A stretch of 64,000 nt of DNA, taken from Mantis religiosa. Its lineage: Eukaryota > Arthropoda > Insecta > Mantodea > Mantidae. Below the pieces are notes generated by a model, which was not told the DNA's origin, made no database searches, and was given only the letters and a program-made list of their open reading frames with translations. The number at the start of each line of letters is the position of its first letter. The stretch's first letter is position 1. Made by a program: the position numbers and the translations under genes. The stretch spans positions 2,849,063 through 2,913,062 of the forward strand of contig CM060958.1 of the NCBI GenBank assembly GCA_030765055.1, given 5' to 3'. This document shows positions 54,951 through 64,000 of the stretch, piece by piece.

Positions 54951-55500
54951 GTTTTCTGGAGGGATTACCAGAAAGTCAAGATATACATTTTAAATGTCAC
55001 GAAAATATCTTAAATATATGGTATTTTAATATAAGTTTTTAGTTATTTTTGTGAAAATCAGATATTTTCGTAAAAAATATTGCATGTAAAGGTAGTCCGG
55101 AGTGGAAGGATATGTTTTTAAATTTTTTTTCTGTAGTATTCTTAGAAAATGCTAAAAAAAAAAACTAGTTTCTGTTACACAGACGCAGTTTTCTAAAAAT
55201 GCTTTTCATGAATTCAAGGGAGATCAAAATGGTGTATTTCCAGTAAGATCTCGATATTGGAACTTAGGGTAGAATGCCGGGTAGTATACAGAGCAAATAC
55301 TTAAAAACGGATCATTGAGGCAGAAGGAACCTCTAATTTAAGGCATTTGAAGATACAGTATGAACGGATAAGAAATTACGTTTTTAACAGGATCTTTGTA
55401 CTTTGGTTTGAAAGTTGATCCACTAGTGCTACGTTAACAAGGTTTCGTGATATCGATCTTCTGAAGGGATTCGGCACTGCGATCTGTCAAACTATTGTAC
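54951..55500. other. AT-rich spacer, no gene seen
   Basis: Its first about 90 bp resemble the sequence following the family T copy at 42.6 kb. Confidence 0.35.
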
Positions 55501-55502
55501 CT

Positions 55503-56140
<638 letters not shown>

Positions 56141-56144
56141 AAGC

Positions 56145-56615
56145 AGTATCTAGATTTCAAAGCCTCTACTGCCATTACTGGAAACAGTCACACGGCTCCC
56201 TGTTGAAGTGTTCACGTATTGTGGATTTTGTCCTGCCTAATGCGTGAAGACACACTCGCAACTATAATTATATCAAAACATGCAATTTGTTTCTACGGTC
56301 GTCTCTCGCTGTAAATAATGTTCAACTTTCTTTCACCTGTTGAACCAATGTTACAAATAGACAAAATGTGTCTGAACGGCATAAACACAAAAACAAAATG
56401 CCTTAAGGAACTTAGGAGCTTGTCACATGAACCCAAACCACCATTACATAGAAAATTCACCGAACATGTTAATTAAGACACCATGTGTCTGTATGTTATC
56501 ATCAGAAGTCTTCTTCGTTCTGGATGACTTGTATAAATGGTAAACTATAAGATATAGACAAAATGTAGATTTTGTTGGAATACACTTTCTTTTAAGACAA
56601 CCATTTCCCACAAAT
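56145..56615. other. Spacer, no gene seen
   Basis: Mixed sequence without recognisable content. Confidence 0.3.
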
Positions 56616-56619
56616 TAGC

Positions 56620-57030
56620 AGGCGGGATGGCTCTGTGTCGTCTGTGGCCCCATTCAACAGGTTCAACTTTGATTCTCCTAGTCGACCTACCCGACCCATG
56701 AGCTTTTTCGGGGGTTTTCCCGGGCCGCCAGGTGAATGCTCCCAAATGTCCTGTCCATTTCATCTCCATATATCATTTGATATTTCATATCATCTCTCAT
56801 ATATGATCTCTTTCAGGGTAGAAGTGTCGGCGAGAGTCTCGGCGGTTTATGGCAGGATGTTATGTGCTTCGTAAACACTTCCTCCTCTGCTAGGATGGTC
56901 TCTAGTCCTATGAACCGTTCTGGTGAGGTTTATGCACTGGCTTGCCGGGTAGAATCCAACTGGTAAAGGGCAGGGACCATACCCTCTTCTGTCGTGACTC
57001 CTTGGGCCGCCATTGCCTCCTCTCGCAATA
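56620..57030 (+). repeat. S5 composite element, plus-strand copy
   Basis: GGGATGGCTCTGTGTCGTCT head, TTTTTCGGGGGTTTTCCCGG, AGTGTCGGCGAGAGTCTCGG, GTCGTGACTCCTTGGGCCGC, then array G as its tail. This orientation shows head, body and satellite tail in 5'-3' order. Confidence 0.82.
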
Positions 57031-57034
57031 TACA

Positions 57035-59425
57035 TCCTCCAGGGGGTGCCCCACTTGGGGACATAGGTACAATAGACCAAGTTTGGACCTCCGTGCCGAA
57101 TCCTCTCCGTAGTGTAGTCCACTCCAGTCTCTCTGTCTCCTCTCACCTCATCCTTCCTCCCGGGGATGCCCCGCTTGGGACATAGGTACAATAGACCAAG
57201 TTTGGACCTCCGTACCGAATCCCCTCCGTAGTGTAGTCCAGTCCAGTGCCTCTGTCTCCTCTCACCTCATCCTTTCTCCCGGGATGTCTCACTTGGGGAC
57301 ATAGGTACAATAGACCAAGTTTGGATCTTCGTGTCAAGTTCCCTCTGTAGCTTAGTCCAGTCCAGTCCCTCTGTCTCCTCTCACCATATCCTTCCTCCCG
57401 GGATGTCTCACTTGGGGACATAGGTACAATAGACCAAGTTTGGATCTTCGTGTCAAGTTCCCTCTGTAGCTTAGTCCAGTCCAGTCCCTCTGTCTCCTCT
57501 CACCACATCCTTCCTCCGGATGTCTCACTTGGGGACATAGGTACAATAGACCAAGTTTGGATCTTCGTGTCAAGTTCCCTCTGTAGCTTAGTCCAGTCCA
57601 GTCCCTCTGTCTCCTCTCACCTCATCCTTCCTCCCGGGATGTCTCACTTGGGGACATAGGTACAATAGACCAAGTTTGGATCTTCGTGTCAAGTTCCCTC
57701 TGTAGCTTAGTCCAGTCAGTCCCTCTGGTCTCCTCTCACCTCATCCTTCCTACCAGGATGTCTCACTTGGGGACATAGGTACAATAGACCAATTTTGGAC
57801 CCCCGTACCGAATCCCCTCAGTGTAGTCCAGTCCAGTCCCTCTGTCTCCTCTCACCTCATCCTTCCTACCAGGATGTCTCACCTGGGGACATAGGTACAA
57901 TAGACCAAGTTTGGACCTCCGTACCGAATCCCCTCCGTAGTGTAGTGTAGTCAGTCTCTCTGTCTCCTCTCACCTCATCCTTCCTCCCGGGGATGTCCCA
58001 CTAGCGGACATAGGTACAATAGACCAAGTTTGGATCTTCGTGTCAAGTTCCCTCTTTAGCTTAGTCCAGTCCAGTCCCTCGGTCTCCTCTCACCTCATCC
58101 TTCCCCCCGGGGATTTCTCACTTGGGAACATAGGTACAATAGACCAAGTTTAGACCTCCGTAGCGAATCCCCTCCGTAGTGTAGTCCAGTCCAGTCGCTC
58201 TGTCTCCTCTCACCTCATCCTTCCTTCTGGGAATGTCTCACTTGGGGACATAGGTACAATTGACCAAGTTTGGACCTCCGTACCGTATCCCCTCCGTAGT
58301 GTAGTCCAGTCCAGTCGCTGTCTCCTCTCACCTCATCCTTCCTCCCGGGAATGTCTCACTTGGGGACATAGGTACAATAGACCAAGTTTAGACCTGCGTG
58401 CCGAAACCACTCCGTAGTGTAGTCAAGTCCAGTCGCTGTCTCCTCTCACCTCATCCTTCCTCCGGGAATGTCTCACTTGGGGACATAGGTACAATAGACC
58501 AAGTTTAGACCTGCGTGCCGAAACCACTCCGTAGTGTAGTCAAGTCCAGTCGCTGTCTCCTCTCACCTCATCCTTCCTCCCGGGGATGTCTCACTTGGGG
58601 ACATAGGTACAATAGACCCAGTTTGGACCTCTGTGCCGAATCCTCTACGTAGGGTAGTCCCTGTGTCTCCTCTCACCTCATCCTTCCTCCCGGGGATGCC
58701 CCGCTTGGGTCATAGGTACAGTAGACCAAGTTTGGACCCCTGCCGAATCCTCTCCGTAGTGTAGTCCCTGTGTCTCCTCTAACCTCATCCTTCCTCCCGG
58801 GGATGCCCCGCTTGGGTCATAGGTACAGTAGACCAAGTTTGGACCTCTGCCGAATCCTCTCCGTAGTGTAGTCCCTGTGTCTCCTCTCACCTCATCCTTC
58901 CTCCCGGGGATGCCCCGCTTGGGTCATAGGTACAATAGACCAAGTTTGGACCTCTGCCGAATCCTCTCCGTAGTGTAGTCCCTGTGTCTCCTATCACCTC
59001 ATCCTTCCTCCCGGGGATGCCCCGCTTGGGTCATAGGTACAGTAGACCAAGTTTGGACCTTCGTGCCGAATCCTCTCCGTAGTGTAGTCCCTGTGTCTCC
59101 TCTCACCTCATCCTTCCTCCCGGGGATGCCGCGCCTGGGTCATAGGTACAGTAGACGAAGTTGGGACCTTCGTGCCGAATCCTCTCCGTAGTGTAGTCCC
59201 TCTGTCTCCTGTCACCTCATCCTTCCTCCCGGGGATGCACCGCTTGGGTCATAGGTACAATAGACCAAGTTTGGAGCTCTGTGCCGAATCCCCTCCGTAT
59301 TGTAGTCCAGTCCAGTCCCGCTGCCTCCTCTCACCTCATCCTTCCTCCCGGGGATGTCTCATTTGGGGACATAGGTACAATAGACCAAGTTTGGTACCTC
59401 CGTACTGAATATCCTACGTGGCGTA
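57035..59425 (+). repeat. Array G: about 20 copies of a 105-122 bp satellite
   Basis: Unit words are CTTGGGGACATAGGTACAAT, AGACCAAGTTTGGA, CCGTAGTGTAGTCCAGTCC and CTCCTCTCACCTCATCCTTC. It is the reverse complement of array H units and of a longer form of array C units. Unit length shortens along the array as CAGTCCAGT blocks are lost. Confidence 0.94.
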
Positions 59426-59449
59426 TTCCAGTCCGAACATTCTTTGTAA

Positions 59450-59845
59450 TTTTAGTTAATTGATGGAAATTAATAATTTCTTCACACTGGCTGTATATAG
59501 GCTAAGGTTTTTGATGGATAGAGTCAACCTAAAAAATCCAATGCCACGGCCGGGATTTGAACCACAGATTGCCTGGTTTCCGTCCAGTCGCTCTAACCCA
59601 TTGAGATACCATGGTCAACATGCCGTCCTGACATTAAATTCTTCATTTGACCGTTTGTTTTTCGCGACAAACGGTGTATCTCGGAAGCGAGAGCCCCTAG
59701 TGGTTTACCGGGAAAATATATGAGTCAAATGGAGAATTTAATGTCAGGACGGCACGTTGACCATGGTAGCTCAGTGGGTTAGAGCGACTGGACGGAAACC
59801 AGGAGATCCGTGGTTCAAATCCCGGCCGTGGCATTGGGCTCTATC
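59450..59845. repeat. Foldback (palindromic) S4 element, second example
   Basis: The minus half carries the reversed B box (CCGGGATTTGAACC, near 59,551) and the plus half has GGTAGCTCAGTGGGTTAGAG (59,765) and GGTTCAAATCCCGG (about 59,812). Arms of about 110 bp are near-perfect inverted repeats around an 80-bp centre holding ACAAACGGTGTATCTCGGAA. D-arm pairing GCTC/GAGC is intact, but the anticodon loop lacks T33, so it is not a working tRNA. Confidence 0.82.
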
Positions 59846-59869
59846 CATTCCTTGTAATTGTTTATATTT

Positions 59870-60000
59870 TCCAATAATTAAATTTTTCTCAAGTCGTTAT
59901 TCATTTGTACATACAAAGACATGACAAAACATTTGACTATCACTTAAAGTCTACTGTATTCCCTTGTAACTACAATAAGATAATGTTTATCTTGATTAGA
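59870..60000 (-). repeat. AT-rich dispersed repeat (family T), partial copy
   Basis: Reverse complement: CAAGATAAACATTATCTTATT, split by few changes, and AAATGTTTTGTCATGTCTTT. Confidence 0.72.
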
Positions 60001-60004
60001 CCCT

Positions 60005-60560
60005 AGAATAAGCGTTTATTAGAATAGTATATTGGAATGCTTGAGAAAGCTATATGGATGTAAAACATCAAGTTTACAACAGAGGGACAGTTTTGAAATG
60101 GGAACTGACTTCATATTTTGTGGATATAACAAATTTCCCTGATTTCACTGCAGTTTGTTATAAAGGATCACTTTTGTATCATTTTTGCTAAAGGTTGACA
60201 AATTTGAGTTTTATGATGTAGAAAAAGTGAGGTAATGTAGGTGTTTAACAACCATATGTTTAGCTCCTATAGCAAGATGTGGGGAAGAGTACTCCGAGAC
60301 ACAAACGGAACACACCTGATATACTTGTACGTATTAGGGTATCCACATAAGCAGAACATTCTGGAAAATAATAATTAATATGAAATTTGTCATCTCAGTC
60401 TCTGGGAAAAGCAGTGTTTTACAGGTTTAATATTGTTTACTTTGGGTGGAATTTATAATATTATGAGCCGGATTACTCGACATTCCTCTGTTTAGAGCTG
60501 CCTAGATGAAGAATGCATGTTCGTTTGTGAGCTGATAAGATGTAAGAACTTTATAAGCAG
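60005..60560. other. AT-rich spacer, no gene seen
   Basis: Nothing recognised. Confidence 0.3.
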
Positions 60561-60569
60561 TATGGATGT

Positions 60570-60992
60570 TTCTGTCAGGTTGTGCATGGCGTAGTGCGCT
60601 AGAGCCCACGGATTGCATCCGGCTTAGAACCCATGCCTGGGGATTGCGAATTTAGGTCCCGGGTATACAGCCTTTGCCACTCAGCATTGTGAGGAAATTG
60701 AGGAGCTGAGCAAGGTAGCGAACTCTGGTGTAGAAAGCAACTTTCCGCCTGGGGGTGCCGTGGTGCTAATCACATCGCCTCCCCGTATCGGTTGGACATA
60801 TGTGGGCGTGAGGCCGACAGTCGGGTGGCAGGCTCTGGCCCGCTATTACGCCATGGGTTACGTTATGCTTGGGAATGGCTGATAAATCTAATGGTTGTGA
60901 AATGTTTGTGAATCCTATCACTACTAATGTATCCAGACTTGCTTCTGAAACTCACGGGCGCTAATGACCTTACTGGTTGTGCGCCCTTAAAC
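60570..60992 (+). repeat. Retroelement 3' end with terminal hairpin
   Basis: A GC-richer, non-coding stretch (GGCGTGAGGCCGACAGTCGG, GGCAGGCTCTGGCCCGC) ends in a hairpin: GGGCGC (60,956-60,961) pairs with GCGCCC (60,981-60,986), with an inner GACC/GGTT stem. Such hairpins followed by short tandem tails are typical of LINE or SINE 3' ends. The element family is not identified. Confidence 0.55.
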
Positions 60993-60994
60993 CC

Positions 60995-62132
60995 CACTTC
61001 CTTCCTTCCTTCCTTCCTTCCTTCCTTCCTTCCTTCCTTCCTTCCTTCCTTCCTTCCTTCCTTCCTTCCTTCCTTCCTTCCTTCCTTCCTTCTCCTTCCT
61101 TCCTTCCTTCCTTCCTTCCTTCCTTCCTTCCTTCCTTCCTTCCTTCCTTCCTTCCTTCCTTCCTTCCTTCCTTCCTTCCTTCCTTCCTTCCTTCCTTCCT
61201 TCCTTCTTCCTTCCTTCCTTCCTTCCTTCCTTCCTTCCTTCCTTCCTTCCTTCCTTCCTTCCTTCCTTCCTTCCTTCCTTCCTTCCTTCCTTCCTTCCTT
61301 CCTTCCTTCCTTCCTTCCTTCCTTCCTTCCTTCCTTCCTTCCTTCCTTCCTTCCTTCCTTCCTTCCTTCCTTCCTTCCTTCCTTCCTTCCTTCCCTTCCT
61401 TCCTTCCTTCCTTCCTTCCTTCCTTCCTTCCTTCCTTCCTTCCTTCCTTCTTCCTTCCTTCCTTCCTTCCTTCCTTCCTTCCTTCCTTCCTTCCTTCCTT
61501 CCTTCCTTCTTCTTCCTTCCTTCCTTCCTTCCTTCCTTCCTTCCTTCCTTCCTTCCTTCCTTCCTTCCTTCCTTCCTTCCTTCCTTCCTTCCTTCCTTCC
61601 TTCCTTCCTTCCTTCCTTCCTTCCTTCCTTCCTTCCTTCCTTCCTTCCTTCCTTCCTTCCTTCCTTCCTTCCTTCCTTCCTTCCTTCCTTCCTTCCTTCC
61701 TTCCTTCCTTCCTTCCTTCCTTCCTTCCTTCCTTCCTTCCTTCCTTCCTTCCTTCCTTCCTTCCTTCCTTCCTTCCTTCCTTCCTTCCTTCCTTCCTTCC
61801 TTCCTTCCTTCCTTCCTTCCTTCCTTCCTTCCTTCCTTCCTTCCTTCCTTCCTTCCTTCCTTCCTTCCTTCCTTCCTTCCTTCCTTCCTTCCTTCCTTCC
61901 TTCCTTCCTTCCTTCCTTCCTTCCTTCCTTCCTTCCTTCCTTCCTTCCTTCCTTCCTTCCTTCCTTCCTTCCTTCCTTCCTTCCTTCCTTCCTTCCTTCC
62001 TTCCTTCCTTCCTTCCTTCCTTCCTTCCTTCCTTCCTTCCTTCCTTCCTTCCTTCCTTCCTTCCTTCCTTCCTTCCTTCCTTCTCCTTCCTTCCTTCCTT
62101 CCTTCCTTCCTTCCTTCCTTCCTCCTTCCTTC
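60995..62132 (+). repeat. (CCTT)n microsatellite, about 1.1 kb
   Basis: Almost pure CTTC repeats with a handful of single-base interruptions (near 61,092, 61,206, 61,394, 61,450, 61,509, 62,083). It starts 9 bp after the retroelement hairpin, so it looks like an overgrown 3' tail. The two about 400-codon frames encode FLPS repeats and are artefacts. Confidence 0.98.
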
Positions 62133-62134
62133 TG

Positions 62135-62463
62135 AAACTTAACTACTTCGTAATTCTCTCAGTTAAACAATAAACAAATAGCTGACGTAACTACTTGCTT
62201 AGTCTGTATCTACCCTGCATAAATTTCGACTCTCATTTGTTAATCTCTCTCTCTCTTTCTTTCTTTTTTCTTGCATGCTCTCTTGTCATGTGACCCTAGT
62301 GGAATTGTAGGGTTGCGCTCTGCCTTAGTATTCCCTCTCGAACCTTGTCATTGAGGGGAAGGAATTTCGCCCCGTAGTTCTTTTATATGTGAGTACTTCT
62401 ACTGACGTGGACCTAAGCCAGATGTGAACTAGGGCCTAAACAACTGATTCACTTACATCTCTC
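62135..62463. other. Spacer, no gene seen
   Basis: A (TC)n tract at about 62,244-62,260; otherwise nothing. Confidence 0.3.
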
Positions 62464-62465
62464 CA

Positions 62466-62636
62466 ATACATCCTACAACGTTAAGTCATATCGGACGATG
62501 AATGAATTGTTATTTTTGGATAAATTATCTTCTGGATAAGGGAAAATACCGGCAAAAGACCTTATCACCCTGACCAAGATTCGAACACTTGAACGTAAGG
62601 TGGACACGCTACCACCATGCTACAGAGGCGGGCCCC
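62466..62636 (-). repeat. tRNA-derived SINE (family S2), third copy
   Basis: The reverse complement has GTTCGAATCTTGGTCAGGG (B-box region) and GTAGCATGGTGGTAGCG (A-box region), and ends with TATGACTTAACGTTG. Confidence 0.82.
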
Positions 62637-62751
62637 AACCACATCAACAATACTAACAGAATGTAAATACTTGTACTTAAAAAGAAACATATCGAAGGAA
62701 TGCCCTTGAAAACCTCTGATGAAGATAGCAAAAGAGAGATTGGACTGGACT

Positions 62752-63795
62752 ACGCTTCGGAGGAGATTCGGTACGGAGGTAGAAATTGGTCTATTGTACC
62801 TATGTCCCCAAGTGAGACATCCCCAGAAGGAAGGATGAGGTGAGAGGAGACAGAGAGACTGGACTGGGCTACACAACGGAGGGGATTCGGTACGAAAGTC
62901 CAAGCTTTGTCTAATGTACCTATGTCCCCAAGTGAGACATCTCCAGAAGGAAGGATGAGGTGAGAGGAGACAGAGAGACTGGACTGGGCTACACAACGGA
63001 GGGGATTCGGTACGAAAGTCCAAGCTTTGTCTAATGTACCTATGTCTCCAAGTGAGACATCCCCAGAAGGAAGGATGAGTTGAGAGGAGACAGAGGGACT
63101 GGATTGGACTACACTACGGAGGGGATTCGGTACTGAAGTCCAAACTTGGTCTAATGTACCTATGTCCCCAAGTGAGACATCCCCAGAAGGAGGGATGAGG
63201 TGAGAGGAGACAAAGGGACTGAATTGGACTACACTACGGAGGGGATTCGGTACGGAAGTCCAAACTTGGTCTATTGTACCTATGTCCCCAAGTGAGACAT
63301 CCCCAGAAGGAAGGATGAGGCGAGAGGAGACAGAGACTGGACTACACTACGGAGGGGATTCGGTACGGAGGTACAAACTTGGTCTATTGTACCTATGTCC
63401 CCAAGTGAGACATCCTCAGAAGGAAGGATGAGGCGAGAGGAGACAGAGACTGGACTGCACTACGGAGGGGATTCGGTACGGAGGTACAAACTTGGTCTAC
63501 TGTACCTATGTCCCCAAGTGAGACATCCTCAGAAGGAAGGATGAGGTGAGAGGAGACAGAGAGACTGGACTGGAGTACACTACGGAGAGGATTCGGTACG
63601 GAAGTCCAAACTTGGTCTATTGTACCTATGTCCCCAAGTGAGACATCCTCAGAAGGAAGGATGAGGTGAGAGGAGACAGAGAGACTGGACTGGAGTACAC
63701 TACGGAGGGGATTGGGTACGGAAGTCCAAACTTGGTCTAATGTACGTATGTCCCCAAGTGAGACATCCCCAGAAGGAAGGATGAGGGGAGAGGAG
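62752..63795 (-). repeat. Array H: about 9 copies of a 113-122 bp satellite
   Basis: Unit words on the plus strand are GGGGATTCGGTACGGAAGTC, CCTATGTCCCCAAGTGAGAC and CCAGAAGGAAGGATGAGG. Each unit is the reverse complement of an array G unit. It forms the satellite tail of the S5 copy that runs off the right edge. Confidence 0.93.
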
Positions 63796-64000
63796 TAAGA
63801 GTGGCAGGTTCAAGGAGCCACAACAGTGTAGAGGGCAGGGTCTCTACACTTTACTAGTTGGAAGTTCCCCGGCAAGCCAGTACAAAGGCCCCACCAGATG
63901 AGTTCGAAGGCCAGAGACCATCGTAGTGGAGGAGGAAGTGTTTACCAAGAGTATATCATCCTGCCATGCACCGCCGAGACTCCCGCCGATACTTCTACCC
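63796..64000 (-). repeat. S5 composite element body, cut by window end
   Basis: CAAGGAGCCACAACAG, TACACTTTACTAGTTGG, GAGGAGGAAGTGTTTACC and CATGCACCGCCGAGACTCCC match 18,930-19,184 and 55,780-55,920. The uninterrupted CATGCACCGCC is the empty-site reference for the S2 insertion at 19,185. Confidence 0.82.

Noticed and set aside
60927..62173. Two overlapping reading frames of about 400 codons
   Set aside because: Pure FLPS tetrapeptide translation of the (CCTT)n tract; no protein-like composition.

Overview
This 64-kb window is eukaryotic nuclear DNA, almost certainly from an arthropod and probably an insect with a large, repeat-rich genome. The evidence is an unc-76/FEZ-type coding exon that ends at a GTGAGT splice donor, several families of tRNA-derived SINEs, mariner, Tc1 and hAT transposons, a jockey/R1-type LINE, Ty3/gypsy elements primed by tRNA-Leu, and Penelope GIY-YIG fragments. 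I would guess a polyneopteran-like insect, but the sequence does not prove it. I see no prokaryotic gene, CRISPR array, rRNA gene or functional tRNA gene.

The only host gene I can support is the first coding exon of an unc-76 (FEZ) orthologue at 52,973-53,382 (+). The rest looks like intronic or intergenic repeat DNA. Two weak promoter or 5'-exon candidates lie upstream, at about 24.78 kb and 30.03 kb.

Layout: 0-1.5 kb, 5' end of a LINE ORF1 (-) next to a mariner remnant (-). 2.1-5.76 kb, a dispersed GC-rich repeat, then a SINE whose body is repeated about 27 times. 6.9-7.1 kb, a tRNA-like element. 7.65-15.94 kb, a 60-copy, 138-bp satellite. 16.94-19.62 kb, a 94-bp satellite attached to a SINE-like body that carries a nested second SINE. 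19.80-23.73 kb, a Ty3/gypsy element with both LTRs but no reverse transcriptase. 24.2-29.1 kb, repeat fragments and a LINE ORF2 3' end (-). 31.3-31.9 kb, a mariner remnant (+). 33.0-37.9 kb, a 133-bp satellite. 38.9-39.8 kb, a short mariner with TIRs (-). 41.4-42.3 kb, a solo LTR and an inverted pair of transposase fragments. 43.5-44.1 kb, an inverted pair of Penelope endonuclease fragments. 44.2-46.1 kb, a Tc1 transposase with eight tandem copies of its own core. 48.0-51.5 kb, a GC-rich repeat with a 142-bp array abutting a truncated gypsy (-). 51.5-52.4 kb, a hAT remnant with a nested SINE. 52.97 kb, the unc-76 exon. 54.0-64.0 kb, more satellites, a (GA)n tract, foldback tRNA-like elements, and 1.1 kb of (CCTT)n behind a retroelement 3' hairpin.

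The most striking pattern is that most tandem arrays here have a recognisable parent: a SINE body, a SINE tail, a transposase exon, a dispersed repeat or a retroelement 3' tail. The window is a set of snapshots of satellites being born from transposable elements, several with later segment-sized (higher-order) duplications. I do not see an undescribed enzymatic or defence system. All alignments, copy numbers and identities were judged by eye.
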